Origin: Bradyrhizobium arachidis
GTDB lineage: Bacteria > Pseudomonadota > Alphaproteobacteria > Rhizobiales > Xanthobacteraceae
NCBI RefSeq assembly: GCF_024758505.1
Contig: NZ_CP077970.1
Location: 434,001-498,000 of the forward strand
DNA length: 64,000 nt
Direction: 5' to 3'
The translations under genes and the position numbers were made by a program. The notes under the pieces are model-generated. The model searched no databases and had not been told where the DNA came from. It saw nothing but the letters and a program-made list of their open reading frames with translations. Shown here piece by piece: positions 33,769 to 43,253 of the stretch. Each line of letters opens with the position of its first letter. Within the stretch, counting starts at the first letter, position 1.

Positions 33769-36700
33769 TCAGCCGTCCAGCGCCTTGCGCAGGATCCGTG
33801 CGAGGTCGGATTTGCGATAGGGCTTTGCCAGCAGCAGCACGCCGGTGTCGAGCCGGCCGTGGTGGATGATGGCGTTTTCGGTGTAGCCGGAGGTGTAGAC
33901 CACCTTGAGGTCCGGCCGTGTCTTCTGGAGTTCGTCTGCAAGCTCCCGGCCGTTCATCTTGCCGGGCATGATCACATCGGTGAACAGCAGATCGAACGGC
34001 TTGCCGGTGGCGACGATCGCGAGCGCCTCGGCGGCGTTCGCGGCCTGGAGCGTGGGGTAGCCGAGCGCCTGCAGTTGCGCGAGCACATAGTCGCGCACCA
34101 GCCGGTCGTCCTCGACCACCAGGATCGTCTCGTTACCGCCCTGAATCGCCGCCGGCGTTATGCCTTCGCTGCTTGCGGCCGGCGTGACGCCGGGTGGCAG
34201 ATACATCTTGATCGTAGTGCCGTGGCCTTCCTCGCTGTAGACCCTGATGTGTCCGGTCGATTGCTTGATGAAGCCGTAGACCATGGACAGTCCGAGGCCG
34301 GTGCCCTTGCCCACGCCCTTCGAGGTGAAGAAGGGGTCGAACACCCGGTCCAGCAGTCGCGCAGGAATGCCGCTGCCGGTGTCGCTCACCGCGATCAGCA
34401 CATAGTGACCGGGACGGATGTCGTTGACGCTGGCGTAAACCTCGTCGAGATACGCGGCACCGGTCTCCAGGATCAGCTTGCCGCCCTCGGGCATGGCGTC
34501 GCGCGCGTTGAGCGCAAGGTTGAGCAGCGCAGTGGTCAACTGGTTGGGGTCGACCGTCGCCACGCAGCTCTCTTCCTCGAACACCGATTCGATCTGGATC
34601 TGCTCGCCAAGCGTGGGCCGCAGCAGCTTTGCGGTGTCGACGATCAGCGCGTTGACGTCGACCTCGCGCGGCTGCAGCGGCTGCTTGCGCGCGAAGGCGA
34701 GCAGGTGCTGGGTGAGTTCGGCGCCGCGTCCGGCCGCCTCGTCGATCATCTTGGTGATGGCCGCAAGCTGCGGCTCCTTCGCCACCGCCTCCGCCAGAAT
34801 CTCGATGGTGCCGGTGATCACGGTGAGGATGTTGTTGAAGTCATGGGCCACGCCGCCGGTGAGCTGGCCGATCGCTTCCATCTTCTCCGAGTGACGCACG
34901 CGCTCTTCGGCGGCGATCTTGTCGGTGAGGTCGCGGATGAAGCCGTTGAATACAAAGCCATCGCGTCGTTTCAGCTCGGTAATGCTGAGCTCGACCTTGA
35001 TTTCGGTTCCGTCACGGCGCACGGCCTCGATTTCGAACCGGCGGCCGAGGATTGCGGCTTCCCCGGTAGCCAGGAAATGCTTCATGCCGGCCGCGTGCGC
35101 GGACCGCCTGGCCTCCGGTATGATCAATGCGGCGAGCTTCCGCCCGATCGCCTCGTTGCGCGGCCAGCCGAAGATATTCGCTGCCTGCGAGTTCCAGTCC
35201 AGAATCGTTCCGCTTTCGTCAATCTGCACAAAGCCGTCGAGCGCGCTCTCCACGATGCCACGCGCCAGTCGCTCGCTTTCGCGCAACGATTCCTGGGCGA
35301 GCCGGGCTTCCGTCATATCGCGCCCGACGAAGTAGAAGCGTTGCACCTGCTCGGAATAGGTGCCGAGCCAGGACAGCCAGACCTCGCGCCCGTCCTTGTG
35401 CAAGCAGCGCGTGTCGGCGAGCTTCGGGCGTTCGCCGCGCCGCAACGCGCGCATCTCCTCGCGGGAGCGCTCCAGATGATCGGGATGGATGAAATCGGCG
35501 CCGCTGCGCCCGACCATCTCCTCAGGCCGATAGCCGAGAATGGCCTCGCTGCTTGGGCTCATCTGAGCGATGGAGCCTCTGGTTTCCATGATCAGGATCA
35601 GGTCCTGCGAGGTGTCGAAGATCCGTCGCCGCTCCTCGAGCTGCTGCGCCAGTGCCCGCTCGGTCAACCTTGCCGCGGTGACGCTGCGGGCGGCTCCGGA
35701 GGCGCCGATGATCTCGCCGGACGAGCCCCTGATCGGCGAGAGACTTAAGGATATCTCCACCGGGCTGCCATCCTTGCGCAGGCGCACGGTCTCGTGGAGT
35801 TCGATCCGCTCGCCCCTGGCGATCCGTCGCAAATTGTCCTTGGCATCCTTGCCGAGATCTGGAGGCAGGATGATTGCGGTCGGCCTGCCGACCGCTTCCT
35901 CCGCCGAATAGCCGTACAGGCGTTCAGCCGCGCCGTTCCAGCCCGTGATGATGCCGTCGAGCGATTGCATCACGATCGCGTCGTCGGAGGATTCCACCGC
36001 GGCGCTGAACAGCCGCTCGCGGGCGGCATGGTGGTCGCGCGCGACTTCGGTGCGACGCCGCTCGAGGATCTCGCGCTGAAGCGCTGCGGTCTTTGCCTTG
36101 GTTTCCTCGAGCATTCGCGCGAAGGCCCGCGCCAGCACGCCAGTCTCGCCCGGGGCGTCGACGGGAATGGTGACGGTATCGCCGCGACCGATGCCCTCGA
36201 CCGCGGCGGTAAGCTGTCCGATCGGCCGGGTCAGCGTGCGAGCGAGGAATACCGCGAGTACGCCGGCGGCCAGGACCGCAATGCCGCCGACCGTCAGCGA
36301 TGTTTTCTGGATCGCCGCGGGTACGCGGTTGAACACCAGGGGAGGCACGGTCTCGATGATCGCCACCCATTCCTTGCCGACGAGCAACGACGGTGCGATC
36401 GCCGCGCCGCCCGTCTGGCCCGACGCGTCGGTGACGAGCTGCGCGAATCCCTCCGACTTCCCAACCGAGGCCGCAAAATAGGGAAAGTCGTTCAGCCAGT
36501 TGTTGGGCTGGCCGTGCATCGAACCGAATTCGCGCGTGCGATCAGGATGCACGAGATAGTCGCCACGTGCGTTCACCAAATAAACCTGTTCGCCCCGATC
36601 CGGTGTGGAGCGGACGCGGTCGAGCATCGTGCGCATGTCGATATTGGCAATGATGATGCCGAATGGCTTGCCGTCCGGTGCGAACAGCGGCGTCGCGACC

Positions 36701-37275
36701 CGCAAGGTCGGGATGTGCAGGGCCGTGGTGCCGCCCTGGTGGCTGGCGAGTTCGAGTGGCGAAACGTAGACTTCGCCCGGCGCAAGCCGGATCGTTTCCT
36801 GGAAATAGATCCGTTCGCCCTTGCGCTGGAGCTCGCTGCTGGTGGCGACACGCACCGCGCCGTTCGGGCCGGAGCGGTCGACCCGGACCAGTTCGCGCTC
36901 GCCGTCGTCGAGACCGATGACGCGAAACTGGGCATAGGCCGGCTTGGCCTCGATCTCCGCGACGAGTCGTGCTGCGAGGCGGTCGCGCCAGGTTTGCTCC
37001 GAAACGCCGTCGACCGCATCGGTGCCGCCGGCCAGATGGGCGCGGATCAGGCCGTTGATGCCAGCGGCGGAGCGATAGCCAAGCAGATCGCCCCGGGCGC
37101 CCGCAACGTAGGACTCGAGGTCGGTTGCCAGGAGGCGCGCATGGGTTTCGACCCGCTCCAGCACCCGCGGGATCACAGCCTGCTTGAGGCTGTGATATCC
37201 CAGCCAGCCGACCGCGGTCACCGTGGCGGCGACCAGAAGGACGATCGCAATCGCGAGCCGGGTTGCGAGCGTCAT
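33769..37275 (-). CDS. Membrane hybrid sensor histidine kinase (dCache-HAMP-PAS-HisKA-REC)
   Basis: 1168 aa. Two membrane helices (LAIAIVLLVAATVTAVGWLG and one near 320-340) bracket a large periplasmic dCache-like sensor. HAMP follows, then three PAS domains (AVESSDDAIVMQSLDGIITG; DTSQDLILIMETRG; IVESALDGFVQIDESG). HisKA has H811 in VAHDFNNIL, the HATPase has SDTGSGIP, FFTSKGVGKGTGLGL, and a receiver carries D1100 in LFTDVIMPGKMNG. GAAGGA before MTLATRLAI fixes the start. It lies 67 bases after a separate receiver gene and was probably cotranscribed with it. Confidence 0.94.
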   Translation of the reverse strand: MTLATRLAIAIVLLVAATVTAVGWLGYHSLKQAVIPRVLERVETHARLLATDLESYVAGARGDLLGYRSAAGINGLIRAHLAGGTDAVDGVSEQTWRDRLAARLVAEIEAKPAYAQFRVIGLDDGERELVRVDRSGPNGAVRVATSSELQRKGERIYFQETIRLAPGEVYVSPLELASHQGGTTALHIPTLRVATPLFAPDGKPFGIIIANIDMRTMLDRVRSTPDRGEQVYLVNARGDYLVHPDRTREFGSMHGQPNNWLNDFPYFAASVGKSEGFAQLVTDASGQTGGAAIAPSLLVGKEWVAIIETVPPLVFNRVPAAIQKTSLTVGGIAVLAAGVLAVFLARTLTRPIGQLTAAVEGIGRGDTVTIPVDAPGETGVLARAFARMLEETKAKTAALQREILERRRTEVARDHHAARERLFSAAVESSDDAIVMQSLDGIITGWNGAAERLYGYSAEEAVGRPTAIILPPDLGKDAKDNLRRIARGERIELHETVRLRKDGSPVEISLSLSPIRGSSGEIIGASGAARSVTAARLTERALAQQLEERRRIFDTSQDLILIMETRGSIAQMSPSSEAILGYRPEEMVGRSGADFIHPDHLERSREEMRALRRGERPKLADTRCLHKDGREVWLSWLGTYSEQVQRFYFVGRDMTEARLAQESLRESERLARGIVESALDGFVQIDESGTILDWNSQAANIFGWPRNEAIGRKLAALIIPEARRSAHAAGMKHFLATGEAAILGRRFEIEAVRRDGTEIKVELSITELKRRDGFVFNGFIRDLTDKIAAEERVRHSEKMEAIGQLTGGVAHDFNNILTVITGTIEILAEAVAKEPQLAAITKMIDEAAGRGAELTQHLLAFARKQPLQPREVDVNALIVDTAKLLRPTLGEQIQIESVFEEESCVATVDPNQLTTALLNLALNARDAMPEGGKLILETGAAYLDEVYASVNDIRPGHYVLIAVSDTGSGIPARLLDRVFDPFFTSKGVGKGTGLGLSMVYGFIKQSTGHIRVYSEEGHGTTIKMYLPPGVTPAASSEGITPAAIQGGNETILVVEDDRLVRDYVLAQLQALGYPTLQAANAAEALAIVATGKPFDLLFTDVIMPGKMNGRELADELQKTRPDLKVVYTSGYTENAIIHHGRLDTGVLLLAKPYRKSDLARILRKALDG

Positions 37276-37342
37276 TCGGTCCTTCACGCTGCTTCGGGTC
37301 CGGTCCTGTATGTTGCGTTGTGCCCCAGCATCCATGTCCATG

Positions 37343-37774
37343 TTATCGGCAGCCGCTGTTGCTATCGGGATCCCGCAACGATGTTGCGGCCTTGCCGCTT
37401 CCCAAGCAGCCATCGACCGCCGCCAGCAACGCATCCGCCCTGAACGGCTTCTGAAGGCTCGCAACCGCGCCGAGCTTGGTCGCCATCTTCAGGAAGTCGG
37501 GTTCGGCATAGGCGTCGGGCGTCACCGAGCGGCCGGAAATGACGATGATCGGGATTGTCGGCCGATGCGCCCGAATGTGGCGCATCGTCTCAAGCCCGTC
37601 CATTCCGGGCATGAATATGTCGAGGAACAACAGGTCGAATTGATCGGTCTCAAACCGCGCGAGACCCATGCGGCCGTCGCCGGCGACCGTCACGCGATGT
37701 CCGGCCCTTTCCAGCAACAGCCGGATGGTGATTTGCACGGCCGGATCGTCATCCACGATCAGGATGTTGGCCAA
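37343..37774 (-). CDS. Single-domain response regulator
   Basis: 143 aa. It begins at a TTG codon behind GGAGGG at eight bases, reading MANILIVDDDPAVQITIRLL. The phospho-acceptor is D52 in LFLDIFMPGMDGLETM, with VISGRS and the Lys in LQKPF following. No output domain. It is upstream of and on the same strand as the hybrid kinase, suggesting a phosphorelay pair. It is the closest intact relative in this window of the broken receiver at 26.1 kb. Confidence 0.92.
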   Translation of the reverse strand: MANILIVDDDPAVQITIRLLLERAGHRVTVAGDGRMGLARFETDQFDLLFLDIFMPGMDGLETMRHIRAHRPTIPIIVISGRSVTPDAYAEPDFLKMATKLGAVASLQKPFRADALLAAVDGCLGSGKAATSLRDPDSNSGCR

Positions 37775-37921
37775 GTCTCAGCCCTCCGAGCACCGAATTG
37801 TTGCGCGGAAACCGCTCAACCTGCAAGCACTTCACGATCAAAAGGGTTCCGCCGGTCGCGGTTTCAGCTCGGAACTTGATGGATCAATGCATGCCGGGAG
37901 GCTAAGCGCCGGCGCCGGGTC

Positions 37922-38650
37922 TCAATCGCTGAGATATTCCGGGTGGCGCTCGCGGATTTTGGCGAGTTCGCTCAACGTGCCCGACAGATGCGTGCGCAGA
38001 TGCTGCTGGGCGGCATCGCCATCGCCGGCCTCGATCGCACGGGTGATCAGCTTGTGGTGGCGCAGGATGTTCTGGGCCTTGCCGGGCGAGGGCAAATGCA
38101 GCCGGCGCAGCCGGTCGATATGGCCGCTACGGCTGCGAACCAGCATCCAGAGATCCTGCTTTTCCGCGGCGGCGTAGAGCTCGGCGTGGAAATCGTTGTC
38201 GGCGGCGATGAAGGCCTCGAAGTCGCCGGCCTTCGCAAATTGCTGCTGCAGCGCGATGGCGTGATCGAGGCGGATGATCAGGGACGTGTCGCGGCCGGCC
38301 GCGAGCAGGCGGACGATCTCCAGCTCCAGTGCCTGACGCAGGAAATGCGCCTGGTGCGCGCGATCGACGTCGATCCGGCTGACCACGGTGGCGTGCTGCG
38401 GAAACACGTCGACCAGGCCCTCTTCCTCGAGCCGCATCAAGGCGTCGCGCACCGGCGTCGAGCTGACGCCGAATTGGCCGGCGAGCTCCGCGCGCGACAG
38501 GGGCGCGCCCGGCGGAAGTTCCAGGGCGATGATCGCATTGCGCAGCCGCTCGAACACCTGCGGCGCGGCCTGCCGGGCGCGATCGAGCCGGGCGGCGGGC
38601 CTTGAGGCGGTCTTTGCGGCCGCGCGCGGCGCGGTGTGGGGTAAGTCCAT
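37922..38650 (-). CDS. GntR-family (FCD) transcriptional regulator
   Basis: 242 aa. The N-terminal winged helix reads VFERLRNAIIALELPPGAPL, ELAGQFGVSSTPVRDALMRL, and the C-terminal FCD effector domain carries the metal-binding pattern ADNDFHAELYAAAE and HHKLITRAIEAGD. It is divergent from the transporter/dehydratase operon. A perfect palindrome lies in the shared promoter region, so it is likely the repressor of that operon, released by the substrate or an intermediate. Confidence 0.94.
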   Translation of the reverse strand: MDLPHTAPRAAAKTASRPAARLDRARQAAPQVFERLRNAIIALELPPGAPLSRAELAGQFGVSSTPVRDALMRLEEEGLVDVFPQHATVVSRIDVDRAHQAHFLRQALELEIVRLLAAGRDTSLIIRLDHAIALQQQFAKAGDFEAFIAADNDFHAELYAAAEKQDLWMLVRSRSGHIDRLRRLHLPSPGKAQNILRHHKLITRAIEAGDGDAAQQHLRTHLSGTLSELAKIRERHPEYLSD

Positions 38651-38673
38651 TGATGGTCCCGCGGGCTTGCCTT

Positions 38674-38699
38674 TGATGCACTAATATATTAGTGCATCA
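38674..38699. promoter_or_regulatory. Perfect 26-bp palindrome, probable GntR operator
   Basis: TGATGCACTAATA followed immediately by its exact complement TATTAGTGCATCA, centred between the regulator and the operon. Two-fold symmetry, AT-rich centre and position match FadR/GntR-type operators. It is about 45 bases upstream of the substrate-binding-protein start. Confidence 0.85.
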
Positions 38700-38744
38700 G
38701 CAGGGTCAACGCGGCGCGACACGGACCGGAGGAAACACACAACA

Positions 38745-39761
38745 ATGATCATGCATCTTCGCAGCCTGGCTGCTGTCACCCTGATCGTCGCAACCGCCTT
38801 GGCGGCGTCCGCGGCGCACGCGCAACAGAAATCCGAGATTGCGCTGTCGCGCCAGCCCGGCATCTTCTACATGCCGAGCCACATCATGGAGAAGCAGAAG
38901 CTGATCGAGAAGCACGCGGCTTCTCTCGGCGTAACGGGCGTCACCACCAAGTGGATCACGTTCTCCGGCGGCGGCGCACAGACCGATGCGCTGCTCGCGG
39001 GCGGCGTCGACATCCTCAACACCGGCACCGGCAATCTGCTGTTGCTGTGGGATCGCACCCGCGGCGGCGTGAAGGGCATCGTCGCGACCTCGGCGCAGCC
39101 GATGACGCTGATCAGCCGCGACCCCAATATCAAGTCGATCAAGGACTTTGGCCCGACCGACAAGATCGCGGTGCCGACCGTCAAGGTCTCGACCCAGGCG
39201 ATCGTGCTGCAGATCGCATCCGCCGAGGCGTTCGGCGCCGACCAATGGTCGAAGCTCGATCCGAACACGGTGCAGCTCGGCCATCCCGACGCCTACGCGG
39301 CGCTCGCAAACCCCAAGCACGAGGTGCACAACCATTTTTCGATCCCGCCGTTCACGTTCCTCGAGCTCAAGAACGTGCCGGGCGCGCATGTCGTGCTGTC
39401 CTCGCCGGACGTGATGGGCGGGCCGCTGAGCCAGGCGCAGTTCTTCACCACGACCAAATTCGCCGAGGCGAATCCAAAAATCATCCAGGCCGTGCGCGAT
39501 GCGACCAAGGAGGCGCAGGACCTGATCCGCAGCGACACCAAGCAGGCGGTCGAGATCTACAAGGAGATCACCGGCGACAAGACCTCGGTCGAGGAGCTGC
39601 TCGACCTCCTCAAGGAGCCCGGCATGATGGAGTGGAATCTCGAGCCGCAGGGCACGATGAAGTTCGCCGCCCATCTGTTCAAGACGGGGACGCTGAAGAC
39701 CCAGCCGAAGGCCTGGACCGACTACTACCTTCCCGTCGCGCATGACCTGAAGGGCAACTGA
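38745..39761 (+). CDS. ABC transporter substrate-binding protein (NMT1/SsuA-like)
   Basis: 338 aa periplasmic binding protein. The Sec signal ends at AASAAHAQQ. The mature part begins KSEIALSRQPGIFYMPSHIM, and GGGAQTDALLAGGVDILNTG is typical of nitrate/sulfonate/taurine/NMT1-type binding proteins. GGAGG lies about 12 bases upstream; an ATG two codons later is also possible. It is the first gene of a plus-strand operon with ATPase, permease and dehydratase, implying import of a small organic acid or lactone rather than sulfonate. Confidence 0.92.
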   Translation: MIMHLRSLAAVTLIVATALAASAAHAQQKSEIALSRQPGIFYMPSHIMEKQKLIEKHAASLGVTGVTTKWITFSGGGAQTDALLAGGVDILNTGTGNLLLLWDRTRGGVKGIVATSAQPMTLISRDPNIKSIKDFGPTDKIAVPTVKVSTQAIVLQIASAEAFGADQWSKLDPNTVQLGHPDAYAALANPKHEVHNHFSIPPFTFLELKNVPGAHVVLSSPDVMGGPLSQAQFFTTTKFAEANPKIIQAVRDATKEAQDLIRSDTKQAVEIYKEITGDKTSVEELLDLLKEPGMMEWNLEPQGTMKFAAHLFKTGTLKTQPKAWTDYYLPVAHDLKGN

Positions 39762-40522
39762 TGGCGCTGCTCGACGTCAGCGGGGTGACGCTGCGCTACA
39801 AGACATCAAGCGCCGTCGTCACCGCGACCGAAAAGGTCTCCTTCACCGTCGACAAGTCCGACCGCTTCGTGCTGCTCGGGCCGTCCGGCTGCGGCAAGTC
39901 GACCCTGCTCAAGGCCGTCGGCGGCTACATGATTCCGAGCGAAGGCCGCATGAGCATCAACGATCGCGAGATCCACGGTCCCGGTGCCGACCGCATGATG
40001 ATCTTTCAGGAGTTCGACCAGCTCCTGCCCTGGAAGACCGTGCTCGCCAACGTCATGTTCCCGCTGCTGACCGCGCGGCGGTTGCCGCGCAAGGAGGCCG
40101 AAGCGCGGGCGCGGGCCTATATCGAGAAGGTCGGGCTCACCCGTGTGGTCGACGCCTATCCGCACACGCTCTCCGGCGGCATGAAGCAGCGCGTCGCGAT
40201 CGCGCGCGGCATGGCGATGGAGCCGGACATCCTGCTGATGGACGAGCCGTTCGCAGCGCTCGACGCGCTGACGCGCAGAACCTGCCAGGACGAGCTGCTC
40301 CAGCTCTGGAGCGAAACCAAGTTCACCGTGCTGTTCGTGACCCATTCGATCGCGGAGGCGATCCGCATCGGCAACCGCATCCTGCTGCTGTCGCCGCATC
40401 CGGGCCGCGTCAAGGCCGAGGTCGTCGACGTCGACAAGGTCTCCAGCCAGGACGGCGGCGCCGGGCGGCTGGAGAAGGAGATCCACGATCTCCTGTTCGC
40501 GACTGACGCGACGGCGCATTGA
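39761..40522 (+). CDS. ABC transporter ATP-binding protein (TauB/SsuB type)
   Basis: 253 aa ATPase. Walker A GPSGCGKST, Q-loop MIFQEFDQLLPWKTV, signature LSGGMKQRVAIARG, Walker B DILLMDEPFAALDALT and the switch His in FVTHSIAEA are all intact. Its start overlaps the end of the binding-protein gene by one base. It energises the adjacent permease. Confidence 0.96.
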   Translation: MALLDVSGVTLRYKTSSAVVTATEKVSFTVDKSDRFVLLGPSGCGKSTLLKAVGGYMIPSEGRMSINDREIHGPGADRMMIFQEFDQLLPWKTVLANVMFPLLTARRLPRKEAEARARAYIEKVGLTRVVDAYPHTLSGGMKQRVAIARGMAMEPDILLMDEPFAALDALTRRTCQDELLQLWSETKFTVLFVTHSIAEAIRIGNRILLLSPHPGRVKAEVVDVDKVSSQDGGAGRLEKEIHDLLFATDATAH

Positions 40523-40533
40523 GGGAGCCTCTC

Positions 40534-41397
40534 ATGAGCGAAGCGAGAATCTTGCTGCGTGATGCGCCGATCGCCGCCGTCGGCGGCGCGGGCGAAGTCG
40601 AGCGCAAGCTGAGCGTGCCTGAATTGTTGTGGAACGACGGCTTTGTCCGCAAGACCGTCATCATTCTGTTTCTGGCGGCAGTCTGGGAGGCCTATGGCGT
40701 CTATCTCGACAATCCGCTGCTGTTCCCGACGCTGCACGACACCTTCGTCACGCTGTTCGACCGCGTGAAGGACGGCACGATCCCGATGCGGGCCTGGACT
40801 TCGCTCAAGGTGTTGTTCATGGGCTACTCGGCCGGCATCGTGCTCGCCGCCATCTTCACCGTGCTCGCGATCTCGACGCGGATCGGCACCGACTTCCTCG
40901 AGACCGTCACGGCGATGTTCAACCCATTGCCGGCGATTGCGCTATTGCCGCTGGCCCTGATCTGGTTCGGACTCGGCAATGGCAGCCTCGTGTTCGTGCT
41001 GATCCATTCGGTGCTGTGGCCGGTCGCGCTCAACACCCATTCCGGCTTCAAGAGCGTGTCGAACACGCTGCGCATGGTCGGCCGCAATTACGGCCTGCGC
41101 GGGCTTCCCTATGTCGCAAAGATCCTGATCCCGGCGGCGTTCGGCTCGATCCTCACCGGCCTCAAGATCGGCTGGGCCTTTGCCTGGCGCACCCTGATCG
41201 CGGCCGAGCTGGTGTTTGGCGTGTCCTCAGGGCAGGGCGGCCTCGGCTGGTTCATCTTCGAGAACCGCAACCTCCTCGATATTCCTGCGGTCTTTGCAGG
41301 CCTCTTGACGGTGATCATCATCGGGCTCTTTGTCGAGAACCTGATTTTCCGCGCCATCGAGCGGAACACCGTCCAGAAATGGGGCACCCAATCATGA
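40534..41397 (+). CDS. ABC transporter permease (TauC/SsuC type)
   Basis: 287 aa inner-membrane permease with about six helices. The coupling segment for the ATPase is in GRNYGLRGLPYVAKILIPAA, followed by GLKIGWAFAWRTLIAAELVF. GAGGGAG before MSEARILL marks the start. An upstream TTG inside the ATPase stop region is less likely. The stop overlaps the start of the dehydratase gene as ATGA. Confidence 0.95.
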   Translation: MSEARILLRDAPIAAVGGAGEVERKLSVPELLWNDGFVRKTVIILFLAAVWEAYGVYLDNPLLFPTLHDTFVTLFDRVKDGTIPMRAWTSLKVLFMGYSAGIVLAAIFTVLAISTRIGTDFLETVTAMFNPLPAIALLPLALIWFGLGNGSLVFVLIHSVLWPVALNTHSGFKSVSNTLRMVGRNYGLRGLPYVAKILIPAAFGSILTGLKIGWAFAWRTLIAAELVFGVSSGQGGLGWFIFENRNLLDIPAVFAGLLTVIIIGLFVENLIFRAIERNTVQKWGTQS

Positions 41398-43130
41398 CCA
41401 AGAAGAAGACGCCCGACCAGCTCCGCAGCGCGCGCTGGTTCGCGCCCGACGATCTCCGCTCGTTCGGCCACCGCTCCCGCACCATGCAGATGGGTTACGC
41501 GCCGGAGGAGTGGAAGGATCGCCCGTGCATCGCGATCCTCAACACCTGGTCGGATGCGCAGCCCTGCCACATGCATTTCAAATCGCGGGTCGACGACGTC
41601 AAGCGCGGCATCCTGATGGCCGGCGGCCTGCCGATCGAGCTGCCGGCGTTGTCGCTGTCGGAATCGCTGCTGAAGCCGACCACCATGCTTTACCGCAATC
41701 TCTTGGCGATGGACGCGGAGGAGCTTTTGCGCAGCCATCCCGTCGACGGCGTGGTGCTGATGGGCGGTTGCGACAAGACCACGCCTGCGCTTTTGCTCGG
41801 CGCTACCTCCATGAACATCCCGGCGATCTATCTGCCCGCAGGCCCGATGCTGCGCGGCAATTGGAAGGGCAAGACGCTGGGCTCGGGCTCCGACGGTTGG
41901 AAATACTGGGACGAGCGGCGTGCCGGAAAGATCTCCGACAAGGACTGGGTCGATATCGAGGCCGGCATCGCCCGCAGCTACGGCACCTGCATGACCATGG
42001 GCACGGCGTCGACGATGACGGCGATCGCCGAAGCCATCGGCATGACGTTGCCGGGCGCCTCATCGATTCCCGCGGCGGACGCCAACCATATCCGCATGGC
42101 CTCCGAATGCGGCCGCCGCATCGTCGAGATGGTCTGGGAGGACCTGACGCCGAAGACGATCCAGACCCGAAAGGCCTTTGAAAACGCCATCGCAGTGGCG
42201 ATGGCCATGGGCTGCTCGACCAATGCCATCATCCATCTGATCGCGCAGGCCCGCCGCGCCGGGCAGGACATCGGGCTCGACGATTTCGAGACCGCGAGCC
42301 GCAAGGTGCCGGTGATCGCAAACGTGCGTCCGAGCGGCGATGCCTATCTCATGGAAGACTTCTTCTATGCCGGCGGCCTGCCGGCGTTGATGGGTGAGAT
42401 CAAGCAGCATCTGCACCTCGATTGCATCACGGTGACCGGCAAGACGCTGGGCGAGAACATCGATGGCGCCGAGGTCCACAACGACGACGTGATCCGTAGC
42501 GTCGACAATCCCATCTACAGGGAGGGCGCGCTTGCCGTCCTCAAGGGCAACCTCGCGCCCGATGGCTGCGTGATCAAGCCGAGTGCGTGCGAAACGCGCT
42601 TCCTCAAGCACACCGGTCCCGCGCTGGTGTTCGACGATTATCCGTCGATGAAGAAGGCGGTCGACGATCCCAACCTCGACGTCACCGCGGACCACATTCT
42701 CATCCTGCGCAATGCGGGCCCGCAGGGCGGTCCGGGCATGCCGGAATGGGGCATGCTGCCGATCCCGACAAAACTCGTGAAGCAGGGCGTGCGCGACATG
42801 GTGCGCATCTCAGATGCGCGCATGAGCGGCACCAGCTACGGCGCCTGCATCTTGCACGTCGCCCCCGAATCCTATGTCGGCGGGCCGCTGGCCCTGGTGC
42901 AGAACGGTGACCGCATCACGCTCGACGTCGCCGCCCGCACCATCAACCTCGATGTCAGCGAAGCCGAGCTCGCAAAGCGCCGCGCCGCCTGGAAGCAGCC
43001 CGAGCGCCGCTTCGAGCGCGGCTATGGCTGGATGTTCTCAAAGCATATCAAGCAGGCCAATGACGGCTGTGACTTCGACTTCCTGGAGACCGGTTTTGGC
43101 GCGCCCATCGGCGAGCCGTCGATTTATTGA
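41394..43130 (+). CDS. IlvD/Edd-family sugar-acid dehydratase
   Basis: 578 aa dehydratase of the dihydroxyacid/6-phosphogluconate dehydratase family. Iron-sulfur ligands are C58 (SDAQPCHMHF), C126 (GGCDKTTP) and C199 (YGTCMTMGTASTM). IPAADANHIR, NVRPSGDAYLMEDFFYAGGL and RISDARMSGTSYG match the sugar-acid branch (arabonate/xylonate dehydratases). It would convert an aldonic acid to a 2-keto-3-deoxy acid. The four-base overlap with the permease ties it to the transporter. The exact sugar is not determinable. Confidence 0.92.
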   Translation: MTKKKTPDQLRSARWFAPDDLRSFGHRSRTMQMGYAPEEWKDRPCIAILNTWSDAQPCHMHFKSRVDDVKRGILMAGGLPIELPALSLSESLLKPTTMLYRNLLAMDAEELLRSHPVDGVVLMGGCDKTTPALLLGATSMNIPAIYLPAGPMLRGNWKGKTLGSGSDGWKYWDERRAGKISDKDWVDIEAGIARSYGTCMTMGTASTMTAIAEAIGMTLPGASSIPAADANHIRMASECGRRIVEMVWEDLTPKTIQTRKAFENAIAVAMAMGCSTNAIIHLIAQARRAGQDIGLDDFETASRKVPVIANVRPSGDAYLMEDFFYAGGLPALMGEIKQHLHLDCITVTGKTLGENIDGAEVHNDDVIRSVDNPIYREGALAVLKGNLAPDGCVIKPSACETRFLKHTGPALVFDDYPSMKKAVDDPNLDVTADHILILRNAGPQGGPGMPEWGMLPIPTKLVKQGVRDMVRISDARMSGTSYGACILHVAPESYVGGPLALVQNGDRITLDVAARTINLDVSEAELAKRRAAWKQPERRFERGYGWMFSKHIKQANDGCDFDFLETGFGAPIGEPSIY

Positions 43131-43133
43131 CGC

Positions 43134-43238
43134 TGTCGTTCCGGGGCGATGCGTAGCATCGAACCCGGAACCTATTTCACCACAGCGTGTGCGGCCCGAT
43201 GGATTCCGGGTTCGCGCTACGCGCGCCCCGGAATGACA
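43134..43238. repeat. Intergenic palindromic repeat inside the catabolic operon
   Basis: TGTCGTTCCGGGGCG at one end and CGCCCCGGAATGACA at the other are inverted. Inner GAACCCGGAA / TTCCGGGTTC arms and short stems GATGCGTAGCATC and GCGCTACGCGC add further pairing. It lies between the dehydratase and RraA-like genes and may set their expression ratio by forming an mRNA hairpin. Confidence 0.8.
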
Positions 43239-43253
43239 AGAGAGTTGAACGAA

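Noticed and set aside
34000..37000. Long plus-strand frames opposite the hybrid kinase
   Set aside because: Typical high-GC antisense shadows; the minus-strand frame has all kinase motifs in order.
40629..41393. Frame extending the dehydratase upstream to over 800 residues
   Set aside because: It overlaps the permease in another frame; the dehydratase family starts at MTKKKTPDQL with an ATGA overlap.
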